Shown: positions 35,490 to 43,912, counted from the stretch's first letter. The stretch: 58,098 nucleotides of DNA from Paenibacillus oceani (GCF_014705615.1 NZ_JACXJA010000056.1:1-58098), one strand, 5' to 3'. The notes: generated by a model from the letters alone, not told the origin. Numbers and translations are program-made.

Positions 35490-35852
35490 CTAGAATCGGG
35501 CGACATAAAATTCGCGATCGGCCGGGACGTTAGATTGGAATAACTGTTCGTTGTCCGCATTTCTGATTCGCAGCGTATAGGAAAAGTTCGTCAGCGTATT
35601 GAGGTTATCGAATCTGGCTGCGCCGAAATCGTCGAATTGAGCCGTCAGCGTAGTGCCGTTTCTAGTTAACACAGCCGTCCAGCCGGAAGTAGCTTTGGGC
35701 GTGTTGCCCGCATTGGCGTTAACTGCGAACACATGGAACCGGTTCAGCGTTTGTCTGATTCTTCTTCTTTTTTTCGTTGCCGCCGCTTTGGCCTTTCGCA
35801 GCAAAATCGCTTTTTTAAGCATAAGAGCTTTCGTCCTGCTCATAGTCTTCAT
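35490..35852 (-). CDS. small hypothetical protein with basic N-terminus
   Basis: 120 aa. The first ~35 residues are extremely basic (KKAILLRKAKAAATKKRRRIRQ). The remainder looks like a compact beta domain (SGWTAVLTRNGTTLTAQFDDF; YTLRIRNADNEQLFQ). I do not recognise the family. The ribosome binding site is weak, and Met4 is an alternative start. It is transcribed divergently from the subtilase gene and ends before a good hairpin, which supports its being a real gene. Nucleic-acid or spore-coat association would be a guess. Confidence 0.55.
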   Translation of the reverse strand: MKTMSRTKALMLKKAILLRKAKAAATKKRRRIRQTLNRFHVFAVNANAGNTPKATSGWTAVLTRNGTTLTAQFDDFGAARFDNLNTLTNFSYTLRIRNADNEQLFQSNVPADREFYVARF

Positions 35853-36022
35853 TCCGGGTTCACCGCTTTCTCTTAGGATGATAATAGTAAATGCAGGAAC
35901 CTGTCAGCTTGTAACGCACGATAACCTACTTGCTAGAAAAAGAGGTTATCTCCCAGAAAGCGAGAGACGTACCCGCCAAGGCCGCCCGCGCATACAATGC
36001 ACCGAAGAGGTGAAAGACCCGT

Positions 36023-37312
36023 ATGGACGGACCAAGCTGGCTGCAAACCTATTCAGCGAAAATGAATCGTCCCTTAAGAAACAAAGTTCGGCACATCCAT
36101 GCGAGCGGCAATCCTTCCGCCGCCATCCGAGTCATCATCCAATTGAAAGGCCGCGTCACTCCAGCCCGGCTGAACGCTCTGCAGCAGCATATAGGCTCTC
36201 TCCCCCTCCCGATCATCCGGCGTCTTCCGCTGATCCGCTCCGTGGCGTCCAACGTCTCGATGCCGTGTCTGGAACGGATGTGCAGTTGGAACGGGATCGG
36301 AAAAATTTATTTGGACGGGATCAAAAAAACGTCGCTGTATATTGCAACGCCCTCCATCGGCGCAACGGCCGTCCGAAGGAAGACGGGGCTTACCGGCAAA
36401 GGGATCAACATTGCGGTGATCGACACAGGCGTATACCCGCATCCGGATCTGACCCGGCCGGTGAACCGGATTGTGGCTTTCAAGGATTGGATTCATGGGC
36501 GAAAAAAGCCGTATGACGATAACGGTCACGGAACCCATATCGCCGGCGACTGTGCAGGAAACGGACGGGAGAGCAAGGGGAAATACAGGGGGCCCGCACC
36601 CGAAGCGGGAATTGTCGGAGTTAAAGTGCTGGATCGGCAAGGGAGCGGCTACGACTCCACGATTATCAAAGGAATCGAGTGGTGCATCCTTCATCGGAGA
36701 CGGTTAAAGCTGCGCATTCTGTCCATGTCGTTGGGCGGCCCGGTGAATACCGTCTGCAGCGACGACCCTCTCTGCCAGGCCGTGGAAAAAGCAGTCCGGG
36801 CCGGACTCGTCGCCGTCATTGCCGCCGGGAACAGCGGGCCTAGACGCCGGACGATCGAGTCGCCGGGGAGCGCCCCATCGGCCATCACGGTCGGGGCGGT
36901 GGACGATCATCGCAGCATCCGGCAAGCCGACGACAACGTGATGTGGTATTCCAGCCGCGGTCCCGCGCGAGGCGGGCGGAGCAAGCCGGACCTCGTAGCG
37001 CCGGGCGAAACGATCGTCTCGCTGCGGGCTCCCGGCTCCGTGCTGGATCGCGAATACCCATACCTGCGGGTTGGTACCGACTATTTCATCCTGTCCGGCA
37101 CCAGCATCTCGACGCCCCTGGTTTCCGGCACAGCCGCCCAGCTGCTGCAGCGTGATCCGTCTCTATCTCCCCGACAAGTGAAGGAAGCTTTGAAAAAAAA
37201 CGCCTTCCGTCTAGGTCTTGGACCCAATATAGCGGGGAGCGGCATTGTGAATGTGAGGTTTTTGCTAAAGCGGAGAAATCCTCGCAGCAAGCGGAAACTG
37301 TCTAAAGGATGA
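36023..37312 (+). CDS. intracellular subtilisin-family serine protease (AprX-like)
   Basis: 429 aa peptidase S8. Catalytic Asp134 (AVIDTGVYPHPDL), His169 (DDNGHGTHIAGDCAG), oxyanion Asn270 (AAGNSGP) and Ser361 (LSGTSISTPLVSG) are all present. There is no signal peptide. The ~110-residue N-terminal extension and overall length resemble B. subtilis AprX, so a cytosolic role is likely. GAGGTG lies 10 nt before the ATG. Confidence 0.9.
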   Translation: MDGPSWLQTYSAKMNRPLRNKVRHIHASGNPSAAIRVIIQLKGRVTPARLNALQQHIGSLPLPIIRRLPLIRSVASNVSMPCLERMCSWNGIGKIYLDGIKKTSLYIATPSIGATAVRRKTGLTGKGINIAVIDTGVYPHPDLTRPVNRIVAFKDWIHGRKKPYDDNGHGTHIAGDCAGNGRESKGKYRGPAPEAGIVGVKVLDRQGSGYDSTIIKGIEWCILHRRRLKLRILSMSLGGPVNTVCSDDPLCQAVEKAVRAGLVAVIAAGNSGPRRRTIESPGSAPSAITVGAVDDHRSIRQADDNVMWYSSRGPARGGRSKPDLVAPGETIVSLRAPGSVLDREYPYLRVGTDYFILSGTSISTPLVSGTAAQLLQRDPSLSPRQVKEALKKNAFRLGLGPNIAGSGIVNVRFLLKRRNPRSKRKLSKG

Positions 37313-37339
37313 GTTCCCAGGTAGAGGTTGTGTTTCCAT

Positions 37340-37363
37340 AGCGGCTGATCCAGCCGCTTTTTT
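37340..37363 (+). terminator. intrinsic terminator after the subtilase gene
   Basis: AGCGGCTG (37340-37347), ATC loop, CAGCCGCT (37351-37358), with TTTTTT ending at 37363. Confidence 0.92.
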
Positions 37364-37400
37364 GGCATGGGCATATCGTGCATCTTACTTTGCAATCTAA

Positions 37401-38147
37401 TTATCTAAGCAGGTGTAACAATAAAGCTTTCTGAACGTGCATTCTGTTCTCAGCCTGTTGATAGATGATCGAACGTTCGGATTCTATCAACTCTTCTTCT
37501 ATCTCGAATCCGGGATGGATGGGGGACAATTGATCGACCTTCTCCACGTATCCGCTTCGATACGCGGTCTGCATCAGTTCTTCATCCCAGGAGGGAGAGT
37601 TAAGGATTGGGGTCACTAGCAGCAGCTTGATCCCTAATGTCATGCATCCCGCAACCAGCGAATTCGCTACATTATTGTGGACCCCGACATAAGCAAGACA
37701 TAGTCCCGAGAATGTGCCGGACACTTCGTAAATCGTCATCAAGTCCGCCAACGCCTGGCAGGGGTGATACTTGTCGCAGCATCCATTAATAACCGGAACT
37801 GTGGAGTACCTGGCCAGTTCAAGCAAATCGGCATGTTTTTTTAATCTCGCCATGATGACATCGCAGTTCCTGGACGCGTACCGGGCTTCATACCGGATAG
37901 GCGAAAGGCTGAAATTGCTCGAGTCCCAGTCCATAACAACCGAATACCCGCCCATCTGATTTATTCCGGACTGAAACGACAAGCTTGTTCTCGTCGACGT
38001 TTTCTGAAACAGCATAAGCAGTCCCTTTCTTCTGCACGCCTCGTAAAACTGTTCCGGGCTTTTCTTGATGACCAGTCCTAGCGAGGGGACATTTGTCAAT
38101 CCGAATCTTCCGCTGAGCCAGGCGTATACCAAAACCAAAGCCCCCAC
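37401..38147 (-). pseudogene. ornithine carbamoyltransferase-like gene, truncated and internally deleted
   Basis: The N-terminal carbamoyl-phosphate domain is recognisable (LLMLFQKTSTRTSLSFQ; VIMARLKKHADLLELA; HPCQALADLMTIYE; LAYVGVHNNVANSLV). After SGYVEKVD the frame jumps directly to SPIHPGFEIEEELIESERSIIYQQAENRMHVQKALL, the usual C-terminus. About 50-55 residues are missing, including the D-V-W-V-S-M-G loop and the HCLP motif that bind ornithine. The first ~20 residues of a normal enzyme are also absent: the frame opens with a GTG inside the preceding gene's terminator. It is probably inactive, or a diverged protein of unknown function. Confidence 0.65.
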
Positions 38148-38167
38148 CTTGTCGCCAAAGTGAGGGC
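38131..38167 (-). terminator. intrinsic terminator of the ankyrin-nucleotidase operon
   Basis: On the minus strand GCCCTCACTTT pairs with AAGGTGGGGGC (loop GGCGAC), followed by TTTGGTTTT. Confidence 0.75.
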
Positions 38168-38191
38168 CTGAACCGTTAATAGAGCACTGAA

Positions 38192-38758
38192 CTAAACCAG
38201 GTTTAGCTGCGTTTCCAAGCAGTCAATATGCTTCCGCACTTCCATCCAGTTGGCAGCACGGTATATCCGATCGCCGGCAACGGACAAGTTGTAGGGCTGT
38301 TCGTACAAAATAACAGGCCGGTTCGCCCTGCCAAACTGCTCCGCATAATGAGGGCCGTCATCGATCATCACGTCCACCTTCGCATCCATGCATGCCTGAA
38401 GCTTGTTTTCAACAAACGCTATGTGATGATACGAAATGTCATGGCGCTTCAGCCAGTCCATCGTAACCTCGCGGAAACAGGGCGGCCGGGCCGTAATAAT
38501 GGATAGCTGGTGCCTGCCGTACAGCTCCTGCAAGATATCGACGGCCATCGGCAGCGGGGAGGAATTCCAATGAATATCGTGGCCATACTTGATATAAACC
38601 GCATCGATTTCATCCTGATTCCACCCGTACAACCGGTACAAATAAAAGTCGTTAACATCATCCGGAGTAAACGATAATCCGGACGCTATATTGTAATAGT
38701 GCAAGTGGGCGGAGGTCGCGTCGAGAATCGTGTTGTCCAAGTCGATGCCGATATGCAT
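38192..38758 (-). CDS. HAD-superfamily 5' nucleotidase (NT5C type)
   Basis: 188 aa. HAD motif I is GIDLDNTILD with Asp6 and Asp8; motif II is IITARP; the C-terminal acidic motif is VDVMIDDGPHY. The overall layout fits the 5'(3')-deoxyribonucleotidase-like NT5C family of Firmicutes. Start and upstream stop share one base (TAATG), so it is coupled to the ankyrin gene. A phosphatase on nucleotides or related phosphoesters is likely, substrate unproven. Confidence 0.83.
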   Translation of the reverse strand: MHIGIDLDNTILDATSAHLHYYNIASGLSFTPDDVNDFYLYRLYGWNQDEIDAVYIKYGHDIHWNSSPLPMAVDILQELYGRHQLSIITARPPCFREVTMDWLKRHDISYHHIAFVENKLQACMDAKVDVMIDDGPHYAEQFGRANRPVILYEQPYNLSVAGDRIYRAANWMEVRKHIDCLETQLNLV

Positions 38759-39279
38759 TAGCGCAGCGCTCCAAACTCGCGGAGCAAATCGGCCACGTTG
38801 TTGTTGCCTTGACGAAGCGCAAGAGACAGCGCCGTCTCTCCGCCTTCGCTGCCCGCGTTAACGTCGGCACCATACCTGACGAGCAGCCGGATGATCTCCA
38901 GATTGTCTTCATGGAAGGCGGCCGTATGCAATGCGGTATGGCCATTGCTGTCGAAGCTATCGGTCTGCGCCCCGGAAGCCAGAAGCAGCTCGATGACTTC
39001 CATCTTCCGCGCCCCCGCTATAGCGGCGTGCAGCGCGGTATTCGACGGGATGAACGAAAGTTTGGAATGCGACATAGCATTCGCCTCCGCACCGTTATCT
39101 AGCAGCACTTGCACAGCCTCCCGGCTGCCGAAATGCGCCGCATAGCCCAAAGGCGTAAGCCCGTCTTCATTTTCCTCGTTCGCAAGCTGCGGATGAGCCG
39201 CCAAAATCGTTTGCAGACGCGAAGCATCATTGGACTGCGCTGCCTGGAAAACTTCCTTCGTAAGCCGGGTTGATTCCAT
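38758..39279 (-). CDS. ankyrin-repeat protein
   Basis: 173 aa made almost wholly of about four ankyrin repeats (DGLTPLGYAAHFGSREAVQVLLDNGAEANA; GHTALHTAAFHEDNLEIIRLLVRYGADVNA; GGETALSLALRQGNNNVADLLREFGA). It has no signal peptide, so a cytosolic protein-protein adaptor. GGAGGAG precedes the ATG. Its coupling to the nucleotidase gene suggests that the two proteins interact; this is inference. Confidence 0.9.
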   Translation of the reverse strand: MESTRLTKEVFQAAQSNDASRLQTILAAHPQLANEENEDGLTPLGYAAHFGSREAVQVLLDNGAEANAMSHSKLSFIPSNTALHAAIAGARKMEVIELLLASGAQTDSFDSNGHTALHTAAFHEDNLEIIRLLVRYGADVNAGSEGGETALSLALRQGNNNVADLLREFGALR

Positions 39280-39476
39280 TCCGTTCTCCTCCGATTCGGT
39301 ATGATCAGATCCAGGTGACCAAGTAGTGGTATAGGGTTACGTCTACTATATAAAAAAAGCCGGATAAAGGAAACGCCGCTAGACATTCGAACATACGTTT
39401 GGGATAATGAAATCAATCAGACGCCCGGAGCAAACAACCCCGTATTGCAAAAAAAAGGACAAGGGGGACCCGTGAG

Positions 39477-40115
39477 ATGAAGCCGAAAATCGAGGCACCG
39501 AAAATTCCCGACAACTTGACGCCATGGGATCGTGACGTATTCCCGCTTCAGCCGAAGGACGAGTTTCGTCTCTTCTCTATTAGCGATATGGTCCTGGAGG
39601 GTCAGGAGGCGGCGAAAGTTTCGTTCGAGAAGGCGGTGTTCAAGAATGTAACCGTTACGGACTCCTCCCTGACCGGGCTCGAACTGACGGACGTCGTTTT
39701 TGACAAATGCGATCTGTCGAACGTGTGCCTGACCGATTCGTTTTTTCACCGTACGGAATTCAGGCATTGCAAGCTGATCGGGACGGACTTTACAAGGAGC
39801 CGGTTCCAGAACATCCGATTTGCCGGCTGTTCGGGGGATTACGCCTCATTCCGGTTTTGCAAGTTTAAGCAGGCCGCTTTTGAGAACAGCTCCTTAATCA
39901 GCGCCGACTACTCTCACTCCGCCTTGCCCAAGACTTGGTTCACCGCGTGTCGGATCGACCAGGCCAATCTGTCCGGCTGCAAACTGGAAGGGATTGATCT
40001 CAGCGACTGCGACTTCGGCGGGCTGATGGTCGAAATCGAGGATTTGAACGGCTGTATCATCGCGCCGCATCAAGCCTCCTCGTTCGCAGGTCTTTTGGGT
40101 TTGATCATTAAATAA
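39477..40115 (+). CDS. pentapeptide-repeat protein 1
   Basis: 212 aa. A right-handed quadrilateral beta-helix pattern with a bulky residue every fifth position (VSFEKAVFKNVTVTDSSLTGL; FDKCDLSNVCLTDSFFHRTEF; ISADYSHSALPKTW; CKLEGIDLSDCDF). Size and single-domain layout are like Qnr/McbG proteins that mimic DNA and protect gyrase; a resistance role is only a possibility. AAGGGGGA lies 8 nt upstream of the ATG. It is followed after 18 bp by a second pentapeptide protein. Confidence 0.83.
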   Translation: MKPKIEAPKIPDNLTPWDRDVFPLQPKDEFRLFSISDMVLEGQEAAKVSFEKAVFKNVTVTDSSLTGLELTDVVFDKCDLSNVCLTDSFFHRTEFRHCKLIGTDFTRSRFQNIRFAGCSGDYASFRFCKFKQAAFENSSLISADYSHSALPKTWFTACRIDQANLSGCKLEGIDLSDCDFGGLMVEIEDLNGCIIAPHQASSFAGLLGLIIK

Positions 40116-40133
40116 TCGAACGGAGGATACTGG

Positions 40134-40742
40134 ATGATGGTTCAACAGATGGACCGGCATTTTGATGCGGTCAGTTTCAGCGGGGAGGATCTCAGGGAAA
40201 GCGAATTTACCCGCTGCACGTTTGAACGCTGCACATTCACCCATACTTCCTTGGAGGAAATCAACACGTTAGGGTGCCGGTTCGTACATTGCAACTTCCA
40301 AGGGGCGACGATGAACGGTTCGATTCATACGGAATCGGCTTTTGAAAACTGCAGCTTTATGGAAGCCAACCTTTTTGTAGCCAAATTCGTAGATTGCAAA
40401 ATGATGGGCTCCGACTTTACGAAGGCGAGGATCGACGGCATTACGCTAACGAAGGGCGACTGGTCGTATACGAATCTTCGGCAGGCCAGGCTGGTCAAGC
40501 AAGATTTGAGAAACATCCGTTTTTTTGAAGCGGATCTGTATGAGGCCAATCTGGAGAAATGCGACCTGAGGGGCTGCGACCTGACCCGGACCAATCTGGC
40601 CAAGGCGAAGCTGCAAGGGGCGGATTTGCGGGGGGCCGTCATGGACGGCGTCGATTTTAAGTCGTTTGACGTCAAGGGAGCCCGCATGGATACCGCTCAA
40701 GCCGTCGTTTTCTTGCGCTCCTTCGGGGCGAAGGTTGACTGA
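40134..40742 (+). CDS. pentapeptide-repeat protein 2
   Basis: 202 aa, more regular than its neighbour, with A(D/N)LxX repeats towards the end (RFFEADLYEANLEKCDLRGCDLTRTNLAKAKLQGADLRGAVMDGVDF) and a Qnr-like break near residues 95-125. The C-terminus AQAVVFLRSFGAKVD could be a dimerisation helix as in MfpA/Qnr. GGAGG lies 7 nt upstream of the first ATG (a second Met follows). It is in an operon with pentapeptide protein 1. Function unproven. Confidence 0.87.
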   Translation: MMVQQMDRHFDAVSFSGEDLRESEFTRCTFERCTFTHTSLEEINTLGCRFVHCNFQGATMNGSIHTESAFENCSFMEANLFVAKFVDCKMMGSDFTKARIDGITLTKGDWSYTNLRQARLVKQDLRNIRFFEADLYEANLEKCDLRGCDLTRTNLAKAKLQGADLRGAVMDGVDFKSFDVKGARMDTAQAVVFLRSFGAKVD

Positions 40743-41185
40743 GTTGTAACGGACAAGCCCTTCTAATCCGGAAGGGCTTTCTGGATGCAGTCTTTCGAAT
40801 CCTCCGAATAACCACAAAGACTCCATGCCGACAACGAGCATTGCGCAGCTGAGCCCCGCCGTTCCGCTGATCCCAATCAGCCCTCTTTTATGCCCCCCGA
40901 TTCTGCGATCCGGTAGACCGGACTCCATAACCTAAGATTTCAGCACGGCTCCTCCCCTGCGATAGCCGATACTCGGTACGAAAGATATAGGAATGAAATC
41001 TGTTGGTTGGCAGAGGGCTCGTAGTTACGTAAACATGCGATCTGAAGGGTTTTGCCAAAAGAGGAATTCCACTCATTATTTCACTTTTCTTCCAATTCAG
41101 GTATCGAATCAAGTCCTTCGACGTAGAGAATTGTGGTATTATGAGTTGGAACAGCTAGATGAAGAATCAAAAGGAGAGAATTGAT
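40743..41185. other. intergenic region with possible remnant ORF
   Basis: Contains a terminator hairpin just after the pentapeptide genes. On the minus strand, 40928-40760 reads a short hydrophobic sequence (ISGTAGLSCAMLVVGMESLWLFGG) without ribosome binding site that could be a decayed membrane-protein fragment. The right part is AT-richer and leads into the lower-GC SUFU gene. Confidence 0.35.
40755..40783 (+). terminator. terminator of the pentapeptide operon
   Basis: AAGCCCTTC (40755-40763) pairs with GAAGGGCTT (40771-40779), with a short T tail. Confidence 0.65.
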
Positions 41186-41938
41186 ATGAATTTTCTTAAA
41201 AAGTTATTTGGAGGTATTAACAACGGAGAGAAGTCCAAAGACGGCACTACGATCTATAAATATGAGGAACAAGAGACAAATGATTTTACGCCGCCGGCCC
41301 AAATGAAATATGCGGAAGAAATCGTAGCCCATTTCGATAATGTGTTTCCGGATAGAAACAGCAGCGTATTTCATGAGATTGTGTCCGATCTCGTACATAT
41401 CGATGTAAACATTATGGAACCGACGGAAAAAGAACCGTTTTGGGTCTTATACACGACCGGTATGAGCGACTTGCCTATGACTTTGCCGAAAGAGATGCAG
41501 GAACAGCTTGAAGAGAAGTTCGATCGGGCCGAAGTGATGATGTTTCTTCCGGCTTCCTGGGAGTTGACTGAGGAATCTGTTAAAGATGACAATAACTTTT
41601 GGCCGATTCGACTGATGAAACAAATGGCCCGATTCCCCCATCAGTACAATACGTGGCTGAGCTTTGGCCATACCTTGCCCAATTACCAGCATTATGAGCC
41701 TTATGCCGACAGCACGGGTTTAAATGGAGTGGTCATCTATCAGCTAAATGAGAGAATTAGCGAAATTGCAACCAAAGACGGCAATAAGATCAACGTTTAT
41801 TTCCTGCTCCCGGTGTACAAAGAGGAGATGGAATACAAATTGGAACACGGCATGGATGCGCTGATGGATCAATTATTGGAGCTGGGAAATGATGCGCTGG
41901 TTCTAAATCCGAACCGGATCAATACTTGCAAGCAGTAA
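41186..41938 (+). CDS. suppressor-of-fused (SUFU) domain protein
   Basis: 250 aa. SUFU-domain pattern: HIDVNIMEPTEKEPFWVLYTTGMSDLPM, AEVMMFLPASWEL, NFWPIRLMKQMARFPHQYNTWLSFGHTL, LNPNRIN. In bacteria these proteins are often found near toxin-immunity or recombination loci, but their role is unknown. The start at 41186 is chosen because AAAGGAGAG lies 7 nt upstream. The gene is visibly AT-richer than its surroundings, which hints at acquisition by transfer. Confidence 0.86.
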   Translation: MNFLKKLFGGINNGEKSKDGTTIYKYEEQETNDFTPPAQMKYAEEIVAHFDNVFPDRNSSVFHEIVSDLVHIDVNIMEPTEKEPFWVLYTTGMSDLPMTLPKEMQEQLEEKFDRAEVMMFLPASWELTEESVKDDNNFWPIRLMKQMARFPHQYNTWLSFGHTLPNYQHYEPYADSTGLNGVVIYQLNERISEIATKDGNKINVYFLLPVYKEEMEYKLEHGMDALMDQLLELGNDALVLNPNRINTCKQ

Positions 41939-41986
41939 GGTGCCAGTTCACTAGCGATTGCCATTGCTTGTCATCGATTCATCTCG

Positions 41987-42016
41987 AAGAGGGGAGACTC
42001 CCCTCTTTGCTATTTT
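41987..42016. terminator. intrinsic terminator between SUFU and DUF1697 genes
   Basis: AAGAGGGGA (41987-41995) pairs with TCCCCTCTT (41999-42007) around GAC, followed by TGCTATTTT. It serves the plus-strand SUFU gene and perhaps both converging genes. Confidence 0.78.
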
Positions 42017-42082
42017 CTCCCCGCTCTGCTGCACGCCCGCTCTGGACGATCCCAGGCCGCCCGTCGGCCGCCCGCCTTTCCT

Positions 42083-42655
42083 CTACGCTTTCTTGTCTTC
42101 CGCCATTTCGTTTGATAACGCAGCCAGCTTGTTGATCGTTTTCCAGTTTCGCACGGTCGTCGGCACGCCCAGCTTGTCTGCCTGAATCGCCAGCTTCGAA
42201 TTACGGATGCTGGGGTTGAACAAGAGGTACATATTGTTGCCGATCAAATGAAACATCTCGCCATCGGTCTCGAACGCCTTCAGCCTCTCCACGCGGTCGG
42301 CAGGCGGCTCCTCGAGCAGCATCGACACATACAATACCTCGCCAACCGAGTCTTTCCCCGCCTTGGCGATCTGCTCCTCCGTGAATGGACAGCTCGAGGC
42401 GATTGCATTCATTTCCTCCGCCGTTCGTAGAATCGTCCGAATCGAGAGACCGAACTCGTCCGTGATGACCTGTTCGATCCGCTGACGCAGATCAGCCTCG
42501 TCCTCATCCGACTCGAACAAAATATTGCCGCTCTGGATGTACGTCTGGACCCGGGCCAAGCCGATCCGGTTCAAAGCTTCCCGGAGGTCCGCCATCTTGA
42601 TTTTATTGTTCCCGCCTACGTTGATACCTCTGAGCAGCGCGATATGTATCGTCAT
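42083..42655 (-). CDS. DUF1697-domain protein
   Basis: 190 aa. Diagnostic DUF1697 beginning HIALLRGINVGGNNKIKMADLREAL, then VQTYIQSGNILFESD and MYLLFNPSIRNSKL. A small cytosolic protein of unknown biochemical role. The start at 42655 is preferred to 42676 because GGGGGAA lies about 7 nt upstream. Confidence 0.9.
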   Translation of the reverse strand: MTIHIALLRGINVGGNNKIKMADLREALNRIGLARVQTYIQSGNILFESDEDEADLRQRIEQVITDEFGLSIRTILRTAEEMNAIASSCPFTEEQIAKAGKDSVGEVLYVSMLLEEPPADRVERLKAFETDGEMFHLIGNNMYLLFNPSIRNSKLAIQADKLGVPTTVRNWKTINKLAALSNEMAEDKKA

Positions 42656-42693
42656 ACGATTTCCCCCGCTTTCCATTTTTTATTACTGGAAAC

Positions 42694-43611
42694 TTATTCA
42701 CTTTGCGCTCCAAAGTCGCTAAACGCAAACTCGTTCAAAAACGGATGATTCGTCAAGAGTTTCTTCATCCTCTCCACCGTTTTAGACCCCTTCGGCGCAC
42801 CGCCTCGTCTAGCCAGAAGCATCCATCGGAGGCAAGCAAGCGCTACAAACGCCTCCAGCTCTTCCGGCTTCACATCCTGCTCTGATACATAGGCGGTGCG
42901 AAAGGCGTGCGCGCTCCGTTCGGTACCATACAGAACTAACAAAATAAACGACCAGGCGAAGTCATATCTGAAATCCCCGGCTTGCCCGTTCGTCCAATCG
43001 ATCACAGATAACCGGTGATCCGCTTCCACAATGTTGCCTAGATGGTAATCGCCATGGATCAGCCGCTCCTGCTTGATGTCCGTCAGTTGCAGCAGAGCCG
43101 CAAGCGCATTGGCCAGATCGGCATGTTCGCTTACTCCAGGGAAGAAGTATTCTGCGAAATCGTATTTCGGAATCGGCACATGTCCGATCTCTTCCATCTT
43201 AATAGGATGAATCTTCGTTAAAAGTTTCGCGAGCTCGATTATTTTCTGGGCAGGCAGCTTTTTAACGGGCATGCCGTCATAGGTCGTCAGCAGCACCTGA
43301 TCTCCATTTGCATCGATTCCCCATCCTACCGGTGCAGGAACGGGCACCCCGCGCTCGAGAAGAGCGTTCAGCAAATGATATTGAAAACGGACGTCCGGCT
43401 TGGAACTTTTGTTCCATACTTTCAGAACATAGCTCGCCTGACCCGAACCCAGCTTCGTAACCTCCGCTTCAAAGCCTTGATTGATCGGATGTTCCATCAA
43501 GCTGTCCGGCTGATTCAGCAATGGGTCGAGGATTTCCTTTTTTTCGATCCATTTCATTTTGGTTATTGGCGAACCCAATCTGATCTTCCTTTCGCGTGGC
43601 GAATCTATCAT
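42694..43611 (-). CDS. APH-family (aminoglycoside/choline-type) phosphotransferase
   Basis: About 305 aa. Kinase-like APH fold with LIHGDYHLGNIV (catalytic Asp, Asn) and SVIDWTNG (metal-binding Asp), preceded by VPVPAPVGWG and LLTTYDGMPVKKL. The small-molecule substrate is unknown. The start is ambiguous. ATG at 43611 overlaps the stop of a short upstream ORF that has the best ribosome binding site. TTG at 43578 has AAGGAAG in good position. One extra A in an A6 run upstream would join the short ORF in frame to this gene. Confidence 0.75.
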   Translation of the reverse strand: MIDSPRERKIRLGSPITKMKWIEKKEILDPLLNQPDSLMEHPINQGFEAEVTKLGSGQASYVLKVWNKSSKPDVRFQYHLLNALLERGVPVPAPVGWGIDANGDQVLLTTYDGMPVKKLPAQKIIELAKLLTKIHPIKMEEIGHVPIPKYDFAEYFFPGVSEHADLANALAALLQLTDIKQERLIHGDYHLGNIVEADHRLSVIDWTNGQAGDFRYDFAWSFILLVLYGTERSAHAFRTAYVSEQDVKPEELEAFVALACLRWMLLARRGGAPKGSKTVERMKKLLTNHPFLNEFAFSDFGAQSE

Positions 43612-43649
43612 TTTCTTTCCATCGCTTTTTTGAGCATCGGTTCTTTCAT
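43608..43649 (-). CDS. 13-codon ORF ahead of the APH gene
   Basis: MKEPMLKKAMERK then TGA, the stop overlapping the APH ATG as ATGA. GGGAGGTG lies 7 nt before its ATG and an extended -10 (TG-T-TATAAT, 43678-43673) lies just upstream, so it is the first translated ORF of the message. Either a translationally coupled leader peptide, or the true N-terminus of the phosphotransferase separated by a one-base change in its A6 run. Confidence 0.5.
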   Translation of the reverse strand: MKEPMLKKAMERK

Positions 43650-43821
43650 CGTCAGCACCTCCCAGTTCGATTATTATAACACTTTTGACGGATGAGATAG
43701 AAAAGCGTTGCCGCGGGAATCCCCCCTCGGGAGAACGATTTGGCGCAAAAATCACCCAAAAACCGATGAATCGTCCGCAACAGTCCGCCTAAACTTTTTG
43801 TACCCAAACCTAAAGATCATA

Positions 43822-43851
43822 TTGACGCCTCCCCATCCGATTCGGTATAAT
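43822..43851 (+). promoter_or_regulatory. promoter of the cnt-like operon
   Basis: TTGACG (43822-43827) and TATAAT (43846-43851), spacer 18 bp, about 60 bp before cntA. The predicted transcription start is next to the Zur-like box. Confidence 0.65.
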
Positions 43852-43860
43852 CCGTTAAGT

Positions 43861-43881
43861 AAATCGTAATATTTACTATTT
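43861..43881. promoter_or_regulatory. Zur-like box
   Basis: The left half AAATCGTAAT is identical to the Bacillus Zur half-site. The right half TTTACTATTT matches ATTACGATTT in 8 of 10 positions, with one base between halves. It begins just after the predicted transcription start of the cnt-like operon, so zinc-bound Zur would block it in zinc-replete cells. Confidence 0.72.
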
Positions 43882-43912
43882 ATAATTTTCTACATAACGA
43901 GGAGGACCGAAT

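Noticed and set aside
40446-40928. Minus-strand ORF of 160 codons across the end of the pentapeptide gene
   Set aside because: Most of it is antisense to a clear pentapeptide gene and it has no ribosome binding site; only its first part could be a remnant.
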